Notes: generated by a model not told the origin, from the sequence alone. A DNA stretch of 29,708 nucleotides from Penium margaritaceum (GCA_023375785.1 SZWC01018734.1:2208-31915); one strand, 5' to 3'. Positions 1 to 10,946 are shown, numbered from the stretch's first letter. Numbers and translations are program-made.

Positions 1-430
1 AACCATGCAGGGTGTGGCTCATCGCGATGGCATTCGATGGTAGTACGCCACCGGACGCAGTAGCATTCTAAGCAGCGTTGATAACTCTGGGTCCACTAAT
101 TGCGCACAGCCTTCCACTCTCTCATGAATCTGGGCGTGTCTCTTGCCTACGTGTAGGTCCAAAGGTCTATAGAGGTTAGGCATCGAACTTTCGACCATCG
201 GTGTCTCACGTTCATTGGCGGAAAGTTGTTGGTTGAAACGACACCGTCCGTTCTTTTGTACGTTGAGTGGGACGCGCGAGTCGAGTGAACACGAGGGCAA
301 GGCTCGACTGCCTCGACCACATTCCAGAAGAGAACTTCGCGGACAGCAATCAGGAGGATCAACCATCGAATAATCTAGGTGTTCTAGGTGGGAGGGGGGC
401 CACAGACTTCAATTTTGCACTAAACTATGG
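1..430. other. GC-richer segment, no recognisable gene
   Basis: This stretch is visibly more GC-rich than the AT-rich DNA that follows at about 430-780. A minus-strand open frame with a true ATG runs from 366 to 19 (115 codons), overlapped by a second minus frame at 362-147. Neither translation shows a domain, signal peptide or repeat that I recognise, and the two overlap in different frames, so at most one could be real. It may be the edge of a decayed gene or transposon that continues left of the window. I make no functional call. Confidence 0.3.
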
Positions 431-863
431 TCTTTAAAACTATGGTTTTTTAGTCAAGAAGTAAATCAGAGTGTTGGAATTAGTTTGCAACATATGTGAG
501 AAACATCGGATGTACCCATCATATCATTTGACGACTTATCTACGTTATCTTCTACATCTAAAGACAATAAACAAAAAACATAACATACATAAGAAACCAC
601 GGTAAATCAGCTGTGTTTCATTACTTTTAACGGTATTTTCACTGATTTAATGGTGTACTATGTAGATTCTACACACTCGTGAACTTCTAGAAACGTACCA
701 TATTGCATATAAAATGTACACACGTTACACAGTGTATTCAAATGGAACAATTAACCATAACTCACTAATGAATGTAATCTAGGAGATATGATCTGAAAAC
801 TTTGGTACCACATAATGAAGCGTCACTCCTTAAGTTTGATCTCCATCGCCCACTTTCGCGATG

Positions 864-898
864 TCCACCCACGCTCATCCACGAGACATGTGGGTGGA
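864..898. repeat. Inverted repeat, 8-bp arms
   Basis: TCCACCCA at 864-871 is mirrored by TGGGTGGA at 891-898. This gives a perfect 8-bp stem with a 19-nt loop. It sits 41 nt left of a second hairpin. No run of T follows, and a terminator role is not claimed. Confidence 0.6.
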
Positions 899-939
899 GA
901 AGGATATGGGTGGGTGGAATTGCAGCTCCCGCTCACAAA

Positions 940-972
940 AATCCAGCCACAGCGGACGGCCGTGGCTGGATT
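940..972. repeat. Inverted repeat, 11-bp perfect arms
   Basis: AATCCAGCCAC at 940-950 pairs perfectly with GTGGCTGGATT at 962-972 around an 11-nt GC-rich loop. This is the strongest small hairpin in the left part of the window. Its function is unknown. It could be the remnant of a MITE core. Confidence 0.7.
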
Positions 973-2229
973 GTCAACCATTACAACGTTTAACGCGAAG
1001 CTACCCCCCTCCCCACACTTGGTTTGCACTTAGAAGTATGATCTCAGTGATTTTATCGTTTGTTGGCGAGGAGAATGCACAGACCGTTGACAAGCAAACT
1101 CTTCGTGGAGTACCCGTTGAGTTCAGCAACTACTAACGTGAAATCTACCAACCTTATTCAGTAAAAATTTCCATGGATTCGCTTTACGAGAGAAAATTGA
1201 GGGCCTCGTGAGAAATGGACATGACCGGGAATAAAGAGGGGTATATAAAAAAATGGCATCACGATGGGTAGCAAATGTAGTCCCAAATTCTGAATGTGGG
1301 GCTCATAGGTATTCAAATCTGAAAGACAGGGCTGATGGCGCTGGATTTCAGGAAAAAGGGGTACATTGCCTATGTGAATCGGAAAGACAAAGTACCATCT
1401 ACAGTTGCCCATCTTGAAAACTACTATCACGTTAACAGCTATGCATATTGTTATATTTGTACATATAGGCGGCCATATAAAAAGGGATATTGTATCGGTA
1501 GGAATGATACCGTGGATGCTACGAAACGAAGATCCTTTCGATGACTAGTCGATATCAAACATCTGTATCGCTTGTGCTGTCCAGAGAGTTTTCTCATGAA
1601 AGTTCGTGAGGACAGTAGATCTCTGCCCTCGATTTAAAGCCGTCGGCATGGCATTCTATGCCAAGTTCAACGACAATCACGAGGTCCAAACAGCACAATG
1701 CTGAACGACATCGATTCAACCATTCACCATCCCACCAATGAACTTGGGCTTTCAGTATTTGAACACACACTACTTGTACGCAGTTAAGCTCGATCCCAAT
1801 GAACCTTAGCAGAAGGGCACCACTTCAGACCGGCGTTGAGCAAGTCCGATGTAAAACGCTTTACATATGGACACGAAAAGTCCTCGCTAAACATCTCGCA
1901 AACCCTATATCCGGTGTCTGAATCGTTACAAAAATGAAACCGACATCTACAAACCGGAACCCCTATACACCGTTACATTGAGAGGTCAAAGGACAGAACT
2001 TGTAGCGGTTTCTACAGCAATCTCGAGGAGAGTAGTAATGACTCTGACAGTTTCTGCAACGTGCTCGCAGGTTGTACGTTTGTCGTCAAGTGATTCCTGT
2101 CCTTGTGATGACATAGGGAGCGTCTGCCAGCTATGAGTCAGCCGTGAAAGTAGTTGGCTGCCCGCAATCGATTTAGCCGCCATCAAGTCTCGTCGAGCAG
2201 GCGTCATGCAACATCCGGCTGAAAAGCAC

Positions 2230-3732
2230 GGTTATACATGCACTAGCTAACTTTCCTGAAATGTCAACACGATATTCGAAAACAGAATTTTCAAACCAAG
2301 ATGAGAACTGTTTTTAAGGTAAACTATATGAAGTGTTGAGAATTCACATTGCTACTGTGATTATGCTCTGCCTTATTTATTGGCAAGGTCTATACTTTCA
2401 TCTTGCAACCCGCCAAAATGTGCTGAAAAGTTCAACAAAAAAATGGACATTTTCAGTGGGTGTCTTGTACCCAATGCAATCCGAGTTAGTAATCATGTCG
2501 ACATTAGGAAATGAAATCTGTTTCAGAATCTATGCACATATGTTGGTAACAGGTCTATATTCTACATGAACACATTATAGTAAATTTTGCATCAACATGC
2601 CCTTCTTGATCTACAAAATAGTAATGGATACTACACAGAACTTGGTATTTGTTCAGAAGATAAGAATGTAGTATTTTTGCAAAACAATGTCATACAATTT
2701 TACTCATGATGATTAAACTTTATATATATAACAGAATATTTCTATCATTCTTGAAGCATTTCTTCACATTACTCAGAGTGAATTCTCTTCCAATTGTAGT
2801 CTTTTGTAGCAATGGTACAAGAAAAACGAGAGATATTTTGAAACTCCTAAAATGATCACATTATGTGCGGACCAACTAACCACAAAAGACTTGATGGGAG
2901 AAAGAAAAATGGAAATCAACTTAGTTTCCTTGCATGGAATTATGTGCATTTCATGAAATTTGAGTTCAATAATAACTTAAGAAATTTTTTTAGAATGTGA
3001 AAATGAAAAGAATGAATAAAGGCTTTGAAAGGATGGACATTCCACCAAGAGCCTTTCAAAATATGATGGGAAATCATCCAAGCGCACTCTAAAAAGCTGG
3101 GATATAGACTTTTTAATTGAATTCAACTTGATATAAATATGGACACTGTTTTCATACATAAGACTTTCATATCATGTCAATTAATCTACCATATTCTCTT
3201 CATAAGATGATATGCATAAAATTTCTCAAAATTTCTTCATGCTTTGCTTTCTAAGGTGGAATAGTAAGCTCATAATCCCAATAGATCATCGAGTATGAAG
3301 CATATAAATACATAGATGATAGAATCACAAGTTGTAGTGCTCTAAATGATAAAACATTTCTTTAAAAAAAACAAGAATGTTGTTTTTTGGTCTTCACAGG
3401 AAAAAGAAAAAAAAATCTTGCTGCATGGATAGAAACGTTATCACAGTTTTGTGTTATCAAGAATGAGTCTCATTCAAGGGATTCTATGTCTCTACACCAT
3501 GAATTAGGCCGAGTTCATTCTTAAAATTGTACATTTTCAATAAGATGACCATGGGTTTGCAGCCTAACTACCACGAAGGCTTTCAACGTTTTTGCTATTT
3601 TTCATTAACCCCTATCATGTTATGGTTACGCAATGAGTTCACCTTTTCAGTTCATTCTTGCCACAAGCATCATGATGCACAAATTTTTGAAAAGAAAGAT
3701 TATGAGTAATGAAACAATGTTGGGGAAGAAAC
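2230..3732. other. AT-rich intergenic DNA
   Basis: This is a long AT-rich stretch with homopolymer A/T runs and only short open frames, several of which lack an ATG. I see no conserved protein motif, RNA gene, LTR end or long repeat. I read it as decayed non-coding DNA. Confidence 0.45.
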
Positions 3733-3782
3733 TGGAGGAGGTGGAGTGGGTGGAGTGCGTGGAGCGGGTGGAGCGGGTGAGG
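3733..3782 (+). repeat. Short GGTGGAGCG-type minisatellite
   Basis: About five degenerate copies of a roughly 10-bp G-rich unit (GGTGGAGTGG, GTGGAGCGGG and variants) stand head to tail. The tract reads as a Glu/Val-rich run in a plus-strand open frame, but no gene context supports coding. Confidence 0.6.
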
Positions 3783-3983
3783 TTTAACTATTTGCTTGAA
3801 ACTTGGCAAATATTGAGAGCAAGAGAGCCCTTGCTTTGCAAGGATAAATGCCTATAACATTCCACCGGGATGAACTCACGCTCTCAAGTCCTGTGAAGGA
3901 GAAGCGGTTGTGTAGAGTGATGAGGAGTTTGACACAACAATGGATCAAGGTGAGAAATGAATTCAAACCAAAATGAAATGTTA

Positions 3984-4672
3984 GAAGTTAAAGGAGTATA
4001 GCCTGACCATCAACAAGCCGCTCCTCGGACCGGTTGACAATGACATTGTTTCAGTCCAACCACAAAGGATACAACGAAGTGGATAATCTCACTTAAAGCA
4101 CAAGAAAGGAGCAACACACGAAGGTGCACAATCATTGGTGCAAAACGTAGGCATGGTCGTGGATACAGAACGCAACACTATCGATGCACTTCATGAAAGA
4201 AGTGGGAAACATTTTCCATCGGAGGATTATTCTCCAACGCATGTCCAACCCTTTTACTGCACATGAAGAGCAAGTCGTGTGCAAAGCAGAAAATTCATTG
4301 AGGGCATTTTCAATCGTCTGATCTCAAACAAATTAACTTTATACACATGTCATGCCAAGGCTGGGACGTCCCAAGTGGTTTGATACACATGCCATTTGAA
4401 CAAGGCAACATACACATCCAGGTCACGAAACAGTTTGGCACTTTAAGATGACAATGGAAGCAAAGGTGAGTGCCCCAAGCAGAACTCTTGAACACCCCAC
4501 CAAAAGCCCTCAAGACAGGTAAAGATACAAGAAAGACCACCAAGCGGAGCGTGAGGTTGGAAGGGGCAAAGCAAAGCATGATGGAAAGAGGTGACGACAA
4601 TGTATTTTGACAAAAACAATTGACGAAGGTATATTTGGAGTAGCACCACTCCGAGATGTTGAGATATACCAA
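3984..4672 (-). mobile_element. Possible second Ty1/copia RNase H relic
   Basis: On the minus strand, roughly 4139-4220 reads FCIHDHAYV in one frame. This resembles the clearer RNase H segment FCVHDAHSY at 6220-6285, and the nucleotide sequences of the two regions also look related. A 120-codon minus frame (4672-4310) lies immediately upstream but carries no motif I can assign. I infer a second, more decayed copy related to the copia element at 5890-7240. The similarity is short, and unrelated low-complexity matching cannot be excluded. Confidence 0.3.
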
Positions 4673-4797
4673 TCTCAGCGGCCGGGTTCTCCTTAAGAGG
4701 GCCTACAGATCCTAGAGGGACTTTTCTATGAGGGTTTCCAGATCATGTCCTCACAAGAGAGAAAGATAGAGATGAGTGACACTCACTGCCAGCTTGT

Positions 4798-4853
4798 GAT
4801 CCTTCAGCTGCCAGTGACCCTTCAGCTTCCTGCTGACCCTTCATCTTCCGAGA
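4798..4853 (+). repeat. Three 18-19-bp tandem units
   Basis: Units at 4798-4815, 4816-4834 and 4835-4853 share the frame GA(T/C)CCTTCAGCTTCC with a few changes. They stand head to tail and directly precede a different 20-bp array at 4875-4973. Confidence 0.7.
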
Positions 4854-4874
4854 TGCCCTTTGGTTAGTTTGGAG

Positions 4875-4973
4875 GGTTGTGCAACTACTTCAGAGGTTAT
4901 GCAACCACCCAGGTGGTTAGGTAACCACCCAGGTGGTTATGCAAACACCTAGGAGGTTGTGTGACCCCTTGTA
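4875..4973 (+). repeat. Five 20-bp tandem units
   Basis: Units begin at 4875, 4895, 4915, 4935 and 4955, each close to GGTTATGCAACCACCCAGGT. The middle three are most alike. The outer units carry more changes and the last is 19 bp. The junction CACCCAGGTGG is partly palindromic. There are no unique spacers, so this is a minisatellite and not a CRISPR array. Confidence 0.8.
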
Positions 4974-5865
4974 ACCTCCTACCCAGGAGCATCCAAAGGG
5001 AGACATGCCTCAAGATTACTTCAATGACCATCAAGTCACTCAGTCTCTATGCCTTCGATTGTCAATCCGATCAGCTGTCCATCAAGCACTCCCAGCTCCT
5101 CTTTCCTAATCTCGAAGTGCTGCCTCCAGCACTTAGACCTTGTACAGTGTACAACGTACATCGTCACTGAGTTCCCTTATTGAGAAGGCATCTAGGGCGG
5201 ACGCCCTGTGGTTCAAGCTACACCCAAGCCTTGCCACCATCGCTAATCAGCTTGTATAGCTACAACACCTACTATTACTACTACGCGTCTTGTTTCCAGA
5301 CATAGCATGAGTGAGTTGTGTGGGTTAAAATCCTTGTACATACTTCACCGTATGATGTGTATGTATAAGTATATGCTACCTAATTGTGTGAGCTAAACAT
5401 TGTGTCCAAGTTCTCTTTCACCCATCAATGATCTATTTTACTTGACACTAAATACCTAGCAAACAGATCCCATCTAGTGCATCAATCCAAAAGCACCTAT
5501 TACGAGTACCAATCTTGAATAACCCAGCTATGAAACCCCTCAAAACAGCAAAGCCTTGCACTTGACCAGGGAAGAGGGTGGACTCCTGAAGAAAGAGTCA
5601 AGGGCTTGCACCCCAATGACCAAAAGCACATGACAAATGAGGCACAAAGAGGGGCAAAAGAGGGATGCCAGGGGGAGAAGAAAGACGAGACAAGGTTATG
5701 GACAGAAACCAAAGGGAAGTGACAAGCCATCTACAAAGGGAAATATGCAAGGTTGGACCTACACAGGATCAACATGCTAAGAGAGATATAGGCTCATCTA
5801 ATTCTGAAGAAAAAATGAGTGTCAAACAGATAAGGGAAGGGAATAAAGATCAAATGTAGTGGTAT
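4974..5865. other. Non-coding stretch 3' of the copia relic
   Basis: No gene is supported. A 7-bp hairpin (AGTGCTG/CAGCACT, 4-nt loop) lies at 5116-5133. On the minus strand this region follows the RNase H end of the copia relic. Its 5500-5860 part is pyrimidine-rich on that strand, so it could hold the element's 3' non-coding region or LTR. I could not find a matching second LTR. Confidence 0.35.
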
Positions 5866-5889
5866 TTCAAGAAACAATAGCTGGAAATA

Positions 5890-7240
5890 GGCTACATGAT
5901 GAAATCAAAAAGTTGTGCTTTATTTGGATGAACCAGAGGTGGACATCCTTTGTGCAGAGAATGTTGTGCCGATGCTCAACATTGTTGTGCTTGGTGCAAC
6001 AATGAAGAGTACTAAGATTCTTGGAATTGACCAACCCACTCTCAATGTAATGTGGCATAAGTGGGGTTGGGAGGCACTGCTCGTGAAGAAGACGATTGAG
6101 TTTGACTGCCTTAGTGGTAGTACCACCAATGACCATTAATTTATCCACCCTAGTGCGTCAAGGTTAAGATCGCCAATATCCACCACACTTGAAATGGTAG
6201 TACCTCAAAGCACAAAGACCAAACCGTTATAACTGTGAGCATCGTGGACACAGAAATAGACATTATCGACAAAGCCCTCAAGGAGTCGCAAGCTTGACCT
6301 ATGTTGGAAGATAAGGCGTGTACATGAGGAGTGCAGAAAACAATGCATGTCATACCTTGTGGTATGGAGGTGAATTGTACAAGGCTCATGGTCGTACTGG
6401 GCAAGAATATTCACCAAACCGACGGTGTTCATGGAGATAGTGTCCGTGAGGTTTGTGTGTGCACTGACGATGGAATGAGAGGCAATGGTTGAATGTAATT
6501 TGCCTAACTTAGTCTCGTGAGCCAAACATAGGGCAAGCTAGGTACCCCATGGTATGGGCAAGGGGGTACATGGGAGGGGGAGAGAAGGGTAGATAATGGA
6601 GGAAATGTAGTTGGTTAGGGTCTTACAAAGTTCTTCCAATGGACTAGGCACGGATGCTTTGAATTTGCATCCTAAGAGATGGTTTTGAGGCCAAGGTTCT
6701 TCATGTGGGCCATTGAGGATAGAAAGGTTTCAGTGCAAACCAAGATGAAAGTGAGCACAAGATACCTTCCATTAGTAGAAAGGGAGAAATTGGACCGAGT
6801 AGGAGGAAAACCACCATGGATTAGGTTGGATGACAGTTCCTTGTTCCAAAAATGAGGAGACAAGCAGAGAACGTACATCGTTCAATAGAGCCAGATGACC
6901 CGTCATTGTGCCATTAGAGAAGGTAGGAGGTTGGATTATGTAATTCTTCTCTTCAAGTCTATGGTGGAGTAATGCGTTTTTCACTAGACGTGAGTAGCAA
7001 CACTTATGACGATGCCACTTGTCATAAACAGTCCATCACGGGCATATGTGTCAGTTAAGTTGATGCATAAAACATTGGAGCAGCCCTTAACAACAAGGTG
7101 AGCCCTTAAACATTCCACATCTTTCCTGGCAATGAGCTTTTTGTGTACAGCCCACTTGGCTTTCATCATTGTGCCATTAAAAGGAAGATTACAAAGTTAT
7201 AAGAAACCATTCTCTACCAGCTTGGTGAGCTCCACAATAC
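5890..7240 (-). mobile_element. Ty1/copia polyprotein relic (RT-RNase H)
   Basis: Minus-strand frames, read right to left, follow the order of a copia polyprotein. At 7169-6984 there is AKWAVHKK, then LRAHLVVKGCSN and TYAR, matching the start of the RVT_2 reverse transcriptase domain (family form KWVxK...RxKARLVAKG...TYAP). From 6984 a shifted frame reads LEEKNYIIQPPTFSNG, matching the LEExIYMxQPPGF motif. At 6285-6220 LLEGFVDN...HDAHSYNG matches the RNase H core, and at 5995-5909 CTKHNNVEHRHNI matches its RTKHIDIRYHF C-terminal motif. Frames change at least three times and the YVDD active site was not found, so it is a dead copy. The right end is interrupted near 7380 by a younger LTR element. 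Domain identity rests on motif recall, not a search. Confidence 0.75.
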
Positions 7241-7379
7241 TAGCTACGTGCAAAGTAGCTTGAGTGTCTGGGCATGCATGCGTGTTGGTAAGGAGTGATT
7301 GAGGTTAGGAAATGGGCGGGGTTGTCATGATTGTAATGCTATGAGCAGCAGATACTGGTGCATTCACAAATCAATGGTG

Positions 7380-7384
7380 AGTGT
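7380..7384. repeat. Target-site duplication AGTGT, left copy
   Basis: AGTGT abuts the 5' LTR and is repeated exactly at 10947-10951 just after the 3' LTR. Five base pairs is the usual duplication length for Ty1/copia-type integration. Confidence 0.9.
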
Positions 7385-8015
7385 TGTCAGAATTCAGAGG
7401 ATGACCACAATCAACCCTGTTGCTTGGATATTCCAAGCACTCTGAATAACGGTTCAGCTTTGGCAATGAACCACCTTGCTTATACCTCCAAATACCCGTT
7501 AAGAGTCACAACCTAACCAATGGACCCTCGCCCGAGTAATCCCATAATGTGCGGCCAACCCGCGATGGCGTCCAGCTAGCGCCAAAGAAGCCGTTGCTGA
7601 TGTCCCTTTGTCTTGTTTTGTTGCATATATAGAGGATGTTTATTCCCTCCCAAGATAACTAGAACTGTTCTTTGCATCCAGTTCCCTTTGGTTCCTTCAC
7701 TTCGCTGTTGTGTTCTCGCTCTGCTCGCCTCTTGCCCCTCGTGCCTTTGCCAACCAATCCCATCTCACCTTTCTTTGCTCCGTCACCCTTTGGTCATCAC
7801 TCGTCATCCATCATTTGCCTCGCACTCACGTTCTCTCTCAAGCTCTTGTCTACCTCACAATCTTGGTGTATCGCCTCCGTACCAGCTCTGCAACTAACTC
7901 CTTGAGACTGCTCGCACCTCTCAAGCTCCTATCACTCAACTGACCTGCTTGCACATTCCTTCTGCTTGTGCCTGCTCCTACTCTTGCCTTCTCCGCTCAT
8001 CTCATTCTTTTGACA
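7385..8015 (+). repeat. 5' LTR (631 bp)
   Basis: The LTR begins TGTCAGAATTCAGA and ends TTTTGACA. A TATA-like box (TATATAG, 7626-7632) lies mid-LTR, followed by a C/T-rich stretch that would be R-U5. It matches the 3' LTR along its full length, with most differences in the first 200 bp. Open frames inside it in all plus frames are by-products of the pyrimidine-rich sequence and are not genes. Confidence 0.9.
7626..7632 (+). promoter_or_regulatory. TATA-like box of the 5' LTR
   Basis: TATATAG is preceded by TTGCA, about 240 bp into the 5' LTR. The equivalent position of the 3' LTR reads CATATGG, so the box is degraded there. The position suits a retrotransposon U3 promoter, but activity is inferred only. 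Confidence 0.5.
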
Positions 8016-8027
8016 TGGTATCAGAGC
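8016..8027 (+). promoter_or_regulatory. Primer binding site (initiator tRNA-Met)
   Basis: TGGTATCAGAGC immediately follows the terminal CA of the 5' LTR. This is the standard plant copia primer binding site, complementary to the 3' end of initiator methionine tRNA. It fixes the LTR end and the plus orientation of the element. Confidence 0.9.
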
Positions 8028-9092
8028 AACAGACAACATCACCTCGTGCCCATGATCCATTCATCTCTTTGCCACTGTCATCATCTAACTTCTCTGACTT
8101 GCATTCCTCAACCGCCTCTATTTCCACATCGTGCCTCTCTGCTCCGCCGGTAGCTGACATGAGCAGCACCGCCTGAAGTGCTCTTCGCACTAAAGAAACG
8201 TCTCGTCACCCTGAGGAAGCCCTGTGCCCATCTCGCACTCGTGGCCAACAATTGGTGACTCGACATGTGGAACCATAGTAAGCAACTCTCGAGCTACCAT
8301 CTGTAGTCATCTTTGTGGAAGCATCCTGCCGCCCCCCGTGTGCAAACTCTCATCACCTCAGCCTTTGCACGTGTCTCCCCCTCCCTCATTTCCTTCTCGG
8401 AATCATCCTTTTCATTCATGTTGTCTGCCTCAGCCCTCTCACATGTACCGCATCGAGCCGCTCTCTCGCGCCGCCTCTGATCGTCGTCAGCAATAGGAGA
8501 TCGCCTTCCGCCACCAAAACATCGGACACCACAAGTCTTCCTGCCCGTCGGTCTCGGGCCAACTGGGAAACAAGTTGTCACTCTCCAAACTCACGAACGG
8601 GCATCACCGCCTACCTCATGACTTGTCCTCCTGTTGTCATTTTTCCTCAAGCTATCAAGATATCGGACACCACCGGTCTTCCTGACCGTCAGTCTCAGGC
8701 CAACTGGGGAAAGTTGTCACTCTCTTGACAACTAAGAAACCGATTGCCTCGCCCTGCGTCCACTGCTACCTTTGCCAGTTTGCCATCCACCCTCCACTAC
8801 AACACCTCTCACCGCATCATCGTCATCATCCTGCTACCAAAGTCCTCTCGCTCTTAGCCTCTGCTTATCCTCCTCCTTGGCCATCATCTTCATCCCTAGT
8901 TGCGCCATCAGCTTCTTCTCAACTTCCTCCTCATCCTCTGCCTACTCTGGCATCGTCCTCCTTGTCACCTTCGCATCACGTTCAGCTCCTTTATCATCCC
9001 CATCATTCGCAACAAACATGGTTCCGCCCTTGCGCCCACTCAACTATCAGCCACCTCCGCCTTTTCCACTTCTGCATCGTTATTCACTCAGC

Positions 9093-9680
9093 AAAAGGAT
9101 CTGCCCAATCGCATCGCCCGCTGTGCAACGACATGCGCCCACACCAAAACTTCCTACAGCGCATGTGGCTCGCTCCTTGCCCACTCCCCCATCATAGCTT
9201 TCCGCCTTCTGATTAGCTATCATAAGAATCTGCACGCGCTAGCTGCCTGTTTCGCAGGAGCCTGCACCCACGTCGACAGCAGATTTCTTGCGGTGTGTTG
9301 GCTGTCGCCTTCCCCTTGCCGCATTCTACTCCCCTACTCCGTAGCGTACGTGGTTTTGCCCCTGCGCACACTTCAACATCGATCATTTCTTCACCATCAT
9401 TTGCTCTCATCCCGTGTATGGCACAAGGATCCGCCCAGTTGCATTGCCTGTCACGCGACAACCTGTGCCCACACCAAACCGTCCACAGCGCACGTGGTTC
9501 TACCCCTGCGTTTACGCAGCCATGAACCGCCTTTGCCCTCATCGATTTCCTTGCTTCCAAATCATTCTCCGCTCGGCACAAGGATCTGCCCAGTCGCATT
9601 GCCCATTCCGCGAAAACCTGTGCCCACGCTGAAAACTTACACCGCACATGTGGTTTGCCTCTACGCCCTCTCCGTCATCA
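9093..9680 (+). repeat. Degenerate 140-190-bp tandem units in the LTR element
   Basis: Copies of AAGGATCTGCCCA start at 9095, 9425 and 9580, with a weaker copy at 9233. Each is followed about 70-110 bp later by a GCRYRTGTGG-type motif (near 9165, 9345, 9490 and 9645), and in three of them by TGYGCCCACRCC in between. Spacing is about 138, 192 and 155 bp. The repeats make up much of the interior and probably arose by slippage or template switching during reverse transcription. Confidence 0.7.
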
Positions 9681-10307
9681 TCAGTGTTCCCTCCCATCAA
9701 CAGCCAAGACTAAAAACCACATTTCATCTCTCTTCTCAACACCAGCACCTACAAATGACACACTAGGTCTGAGAGACACTCCTTGGAGTGGGCTCTATCA
9801 TCGATCCTTCACGCATCCTCCACTTCAACAAACTCGAACAACACAACCTCTCAAAATGGAGCCCAATCTGGATGGACACGATCCGAAGCATCGCCATGGA
9901 TCACAGCAATGTGGTTGATGTCCTCTACTTACGGCCTTTCATTGGACAAACGCAAGTGGACTTCCCTACCATTACATCTCTAGAGCTCCACTAGGACCAC
10001 TGGTTCCAAGTCGAAGAACTGGTTCTTAGACTCCTCTACCTCACCACTGACGCAGCTTTCCACGACATCCTCCAAGGCCAATGCCCAAGAACTGACCCAC
10101 TCAACAACATCTTCCACACCATTCACCGACGATGCACTCATGGATATCACCTTCATCAGCTACGCACCACCTCACTCTATCAGATATCCATGGATCAACA
10201 GCCTCTGCCACCTCCTTGTCCTGCCCTGGCCCGACTTCCCTTTCCACCACCACCACCACTTTGAAAAACTTCACTCCAACTCAAGAATTACATCAGCGGT
10301 CATCTTC

Positions 10308-10315
10308 ATGGGGGG
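10308..10315 (+). promoter_or_regulatory. Short polypurine tract
   Basis: ATGGGGGG directly precedes the TG of the 3' LTR, where plus-strand DNA synthesis would be primed. It is short, and the sequence before it is not purine-rich, so it may be degraded. Confidence 0.6.
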
Positions 10316-10946
10316 TGTCAGAATTCAGAAGATGACCACAATCAACCCCTGTCGCTTGGATATTCCAAGAACTCTGAATAACGGTTCAGCTCTGGCCACA
10401 AATCACCTCGATGATACCACCAACAACTGTTAACGATCACTTACTAACCAACGGGCCCTCGACAGAGTAATCCCCTAATAAGCGGCCAACCCGTGAGCGC
10501 GTCTGGCTAGCACGGAAAGAAGCCGTTGCAGATTTCCCTTTGTCTTGTTCCGTTGCACATATGGAGAATGTTTATTCCCTCATGAGACAATCGGAAAAAT
10601 TCTTCGCATCCTGTTCCCTTTGGCTCCATGGCTTCGTTGCTGGTTCTTGCTCTACTTGCCTCTTGCCCCTCATGCCTTTGCCAACCATTCCCATCTCACC
10701 ACTGTTTTCTTCGTCACCCTTCACTCATCACTCGTTATCCATCATTTGTCTTGCACACATGTTCTCTCTCAAGCTCCTGTCTACCTCACAATCTTGGTGT
10801 CTCGCCTCCCTACTAGCTGTGCAACTAACTCTTCAGGATTTCTTGCACCTCTCAAGCACCCGTCACTCAACTGACCTGCCTGCATGTTCTCGCTAGTTTT
10901 GATTGCTCCTGCTCTTCCCGTCTCCGCTCATCTCATTCTTCTGACA
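10316..10946 (+). repeat. 3' LTR (631 bp)
   Basis: The same length as the 5' LTR. It begins TGTCAGAATTCAGA, ends CTGACA and is followed by AGTGT. Many scattered substitutions, including loss of the TATA-like box, show that the element inserted long ago. Confidence 0.9.

Larger units (their letters stand above)
431..2229. other. Intergenic stretch, small hairpins only
   Basis: No gene is supported here. Short open frames exist: plus 861-1136 with an ATG, minus 1430-1158, and minus 2207-1986 with an ATG. None has a recognisable domain or neighbouring splice-linked partner. The only clear structure is a pair of inverted repeats between 864 and 972, listed separately. Base composition changes from AT-rich (431-800) to mixed. 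Confidence 0.4.
8016..10315 (+). other. Internal region of the LTR element
   Basis: The interior is C/T-rich with no pol domains. It contains a pair of related segments at 8521-8586 and 8662-8724 (141-bp offset, sharing ATCGGACACCAC and CAACTGGG) and a run of at least four degenerate units between about 9093 and 9680. An 867-nt open frame in one plus phase (8900-9766) lacks a recognisable domain and partly reflects those repeats. From 9788 a frame reads HFNKLEQHNLSKW, then continues past a stop at 9992 as FHDILQG; this vaguely resembles the start of a copia gag domain but is too short to be sure. A short ATG frame (MVSEQQ, from 8014) crosses the PBS. Confidence 0.55.
7385..10946 (+). mobile_element. 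Complete non-autonomous LTR retrotransposon
   Basis: The element is 3562 bp long and flanked by AGTGT duplications. It has two 631-bp LTRs (7385-8015, 10316-10946), each bounded by the TGTCA...TGACA inverted ends. The primer binding site TGGTATCAGAGC follows the 5' LTR directly, and a G-run precedes the 3' LTR. The interior (8016-10315) is only 2.3 kb, strongly C/T-rich, and shows no protease, integrase, reverse transcriptase or RNase H motif. It therefore depended on a partner element for movement, and the PBS type and 5-bp duplication suggest a copia partner. The LTRs have clearly diverged from each other, so the insertion is old. Such elements are grouped as LARD or TR-GAG depending on whether a gag remains; a possible gag-like tail lies at 9788-10200. 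Confidence 0.9.

Noticed and set aside
861-1136. 91-codon plus-strand ORF with ATG
   Set aside because: It spans two hairpins, has no domain, and is overlapped by three other open frames.
4875-4973. Regular 20-bp repeats as a CRISPR array
   Set aside because: Units are contiguous with no unique spacers, and the rest of the window is plant nuclear DNA.
8900-9766. 288-codon plus-strand gene
   Set aside because: It lies inside the LTR element over degenerate tandem units. Other plus frames are also open there because the DNA is C/T-rich, and no domain is present.
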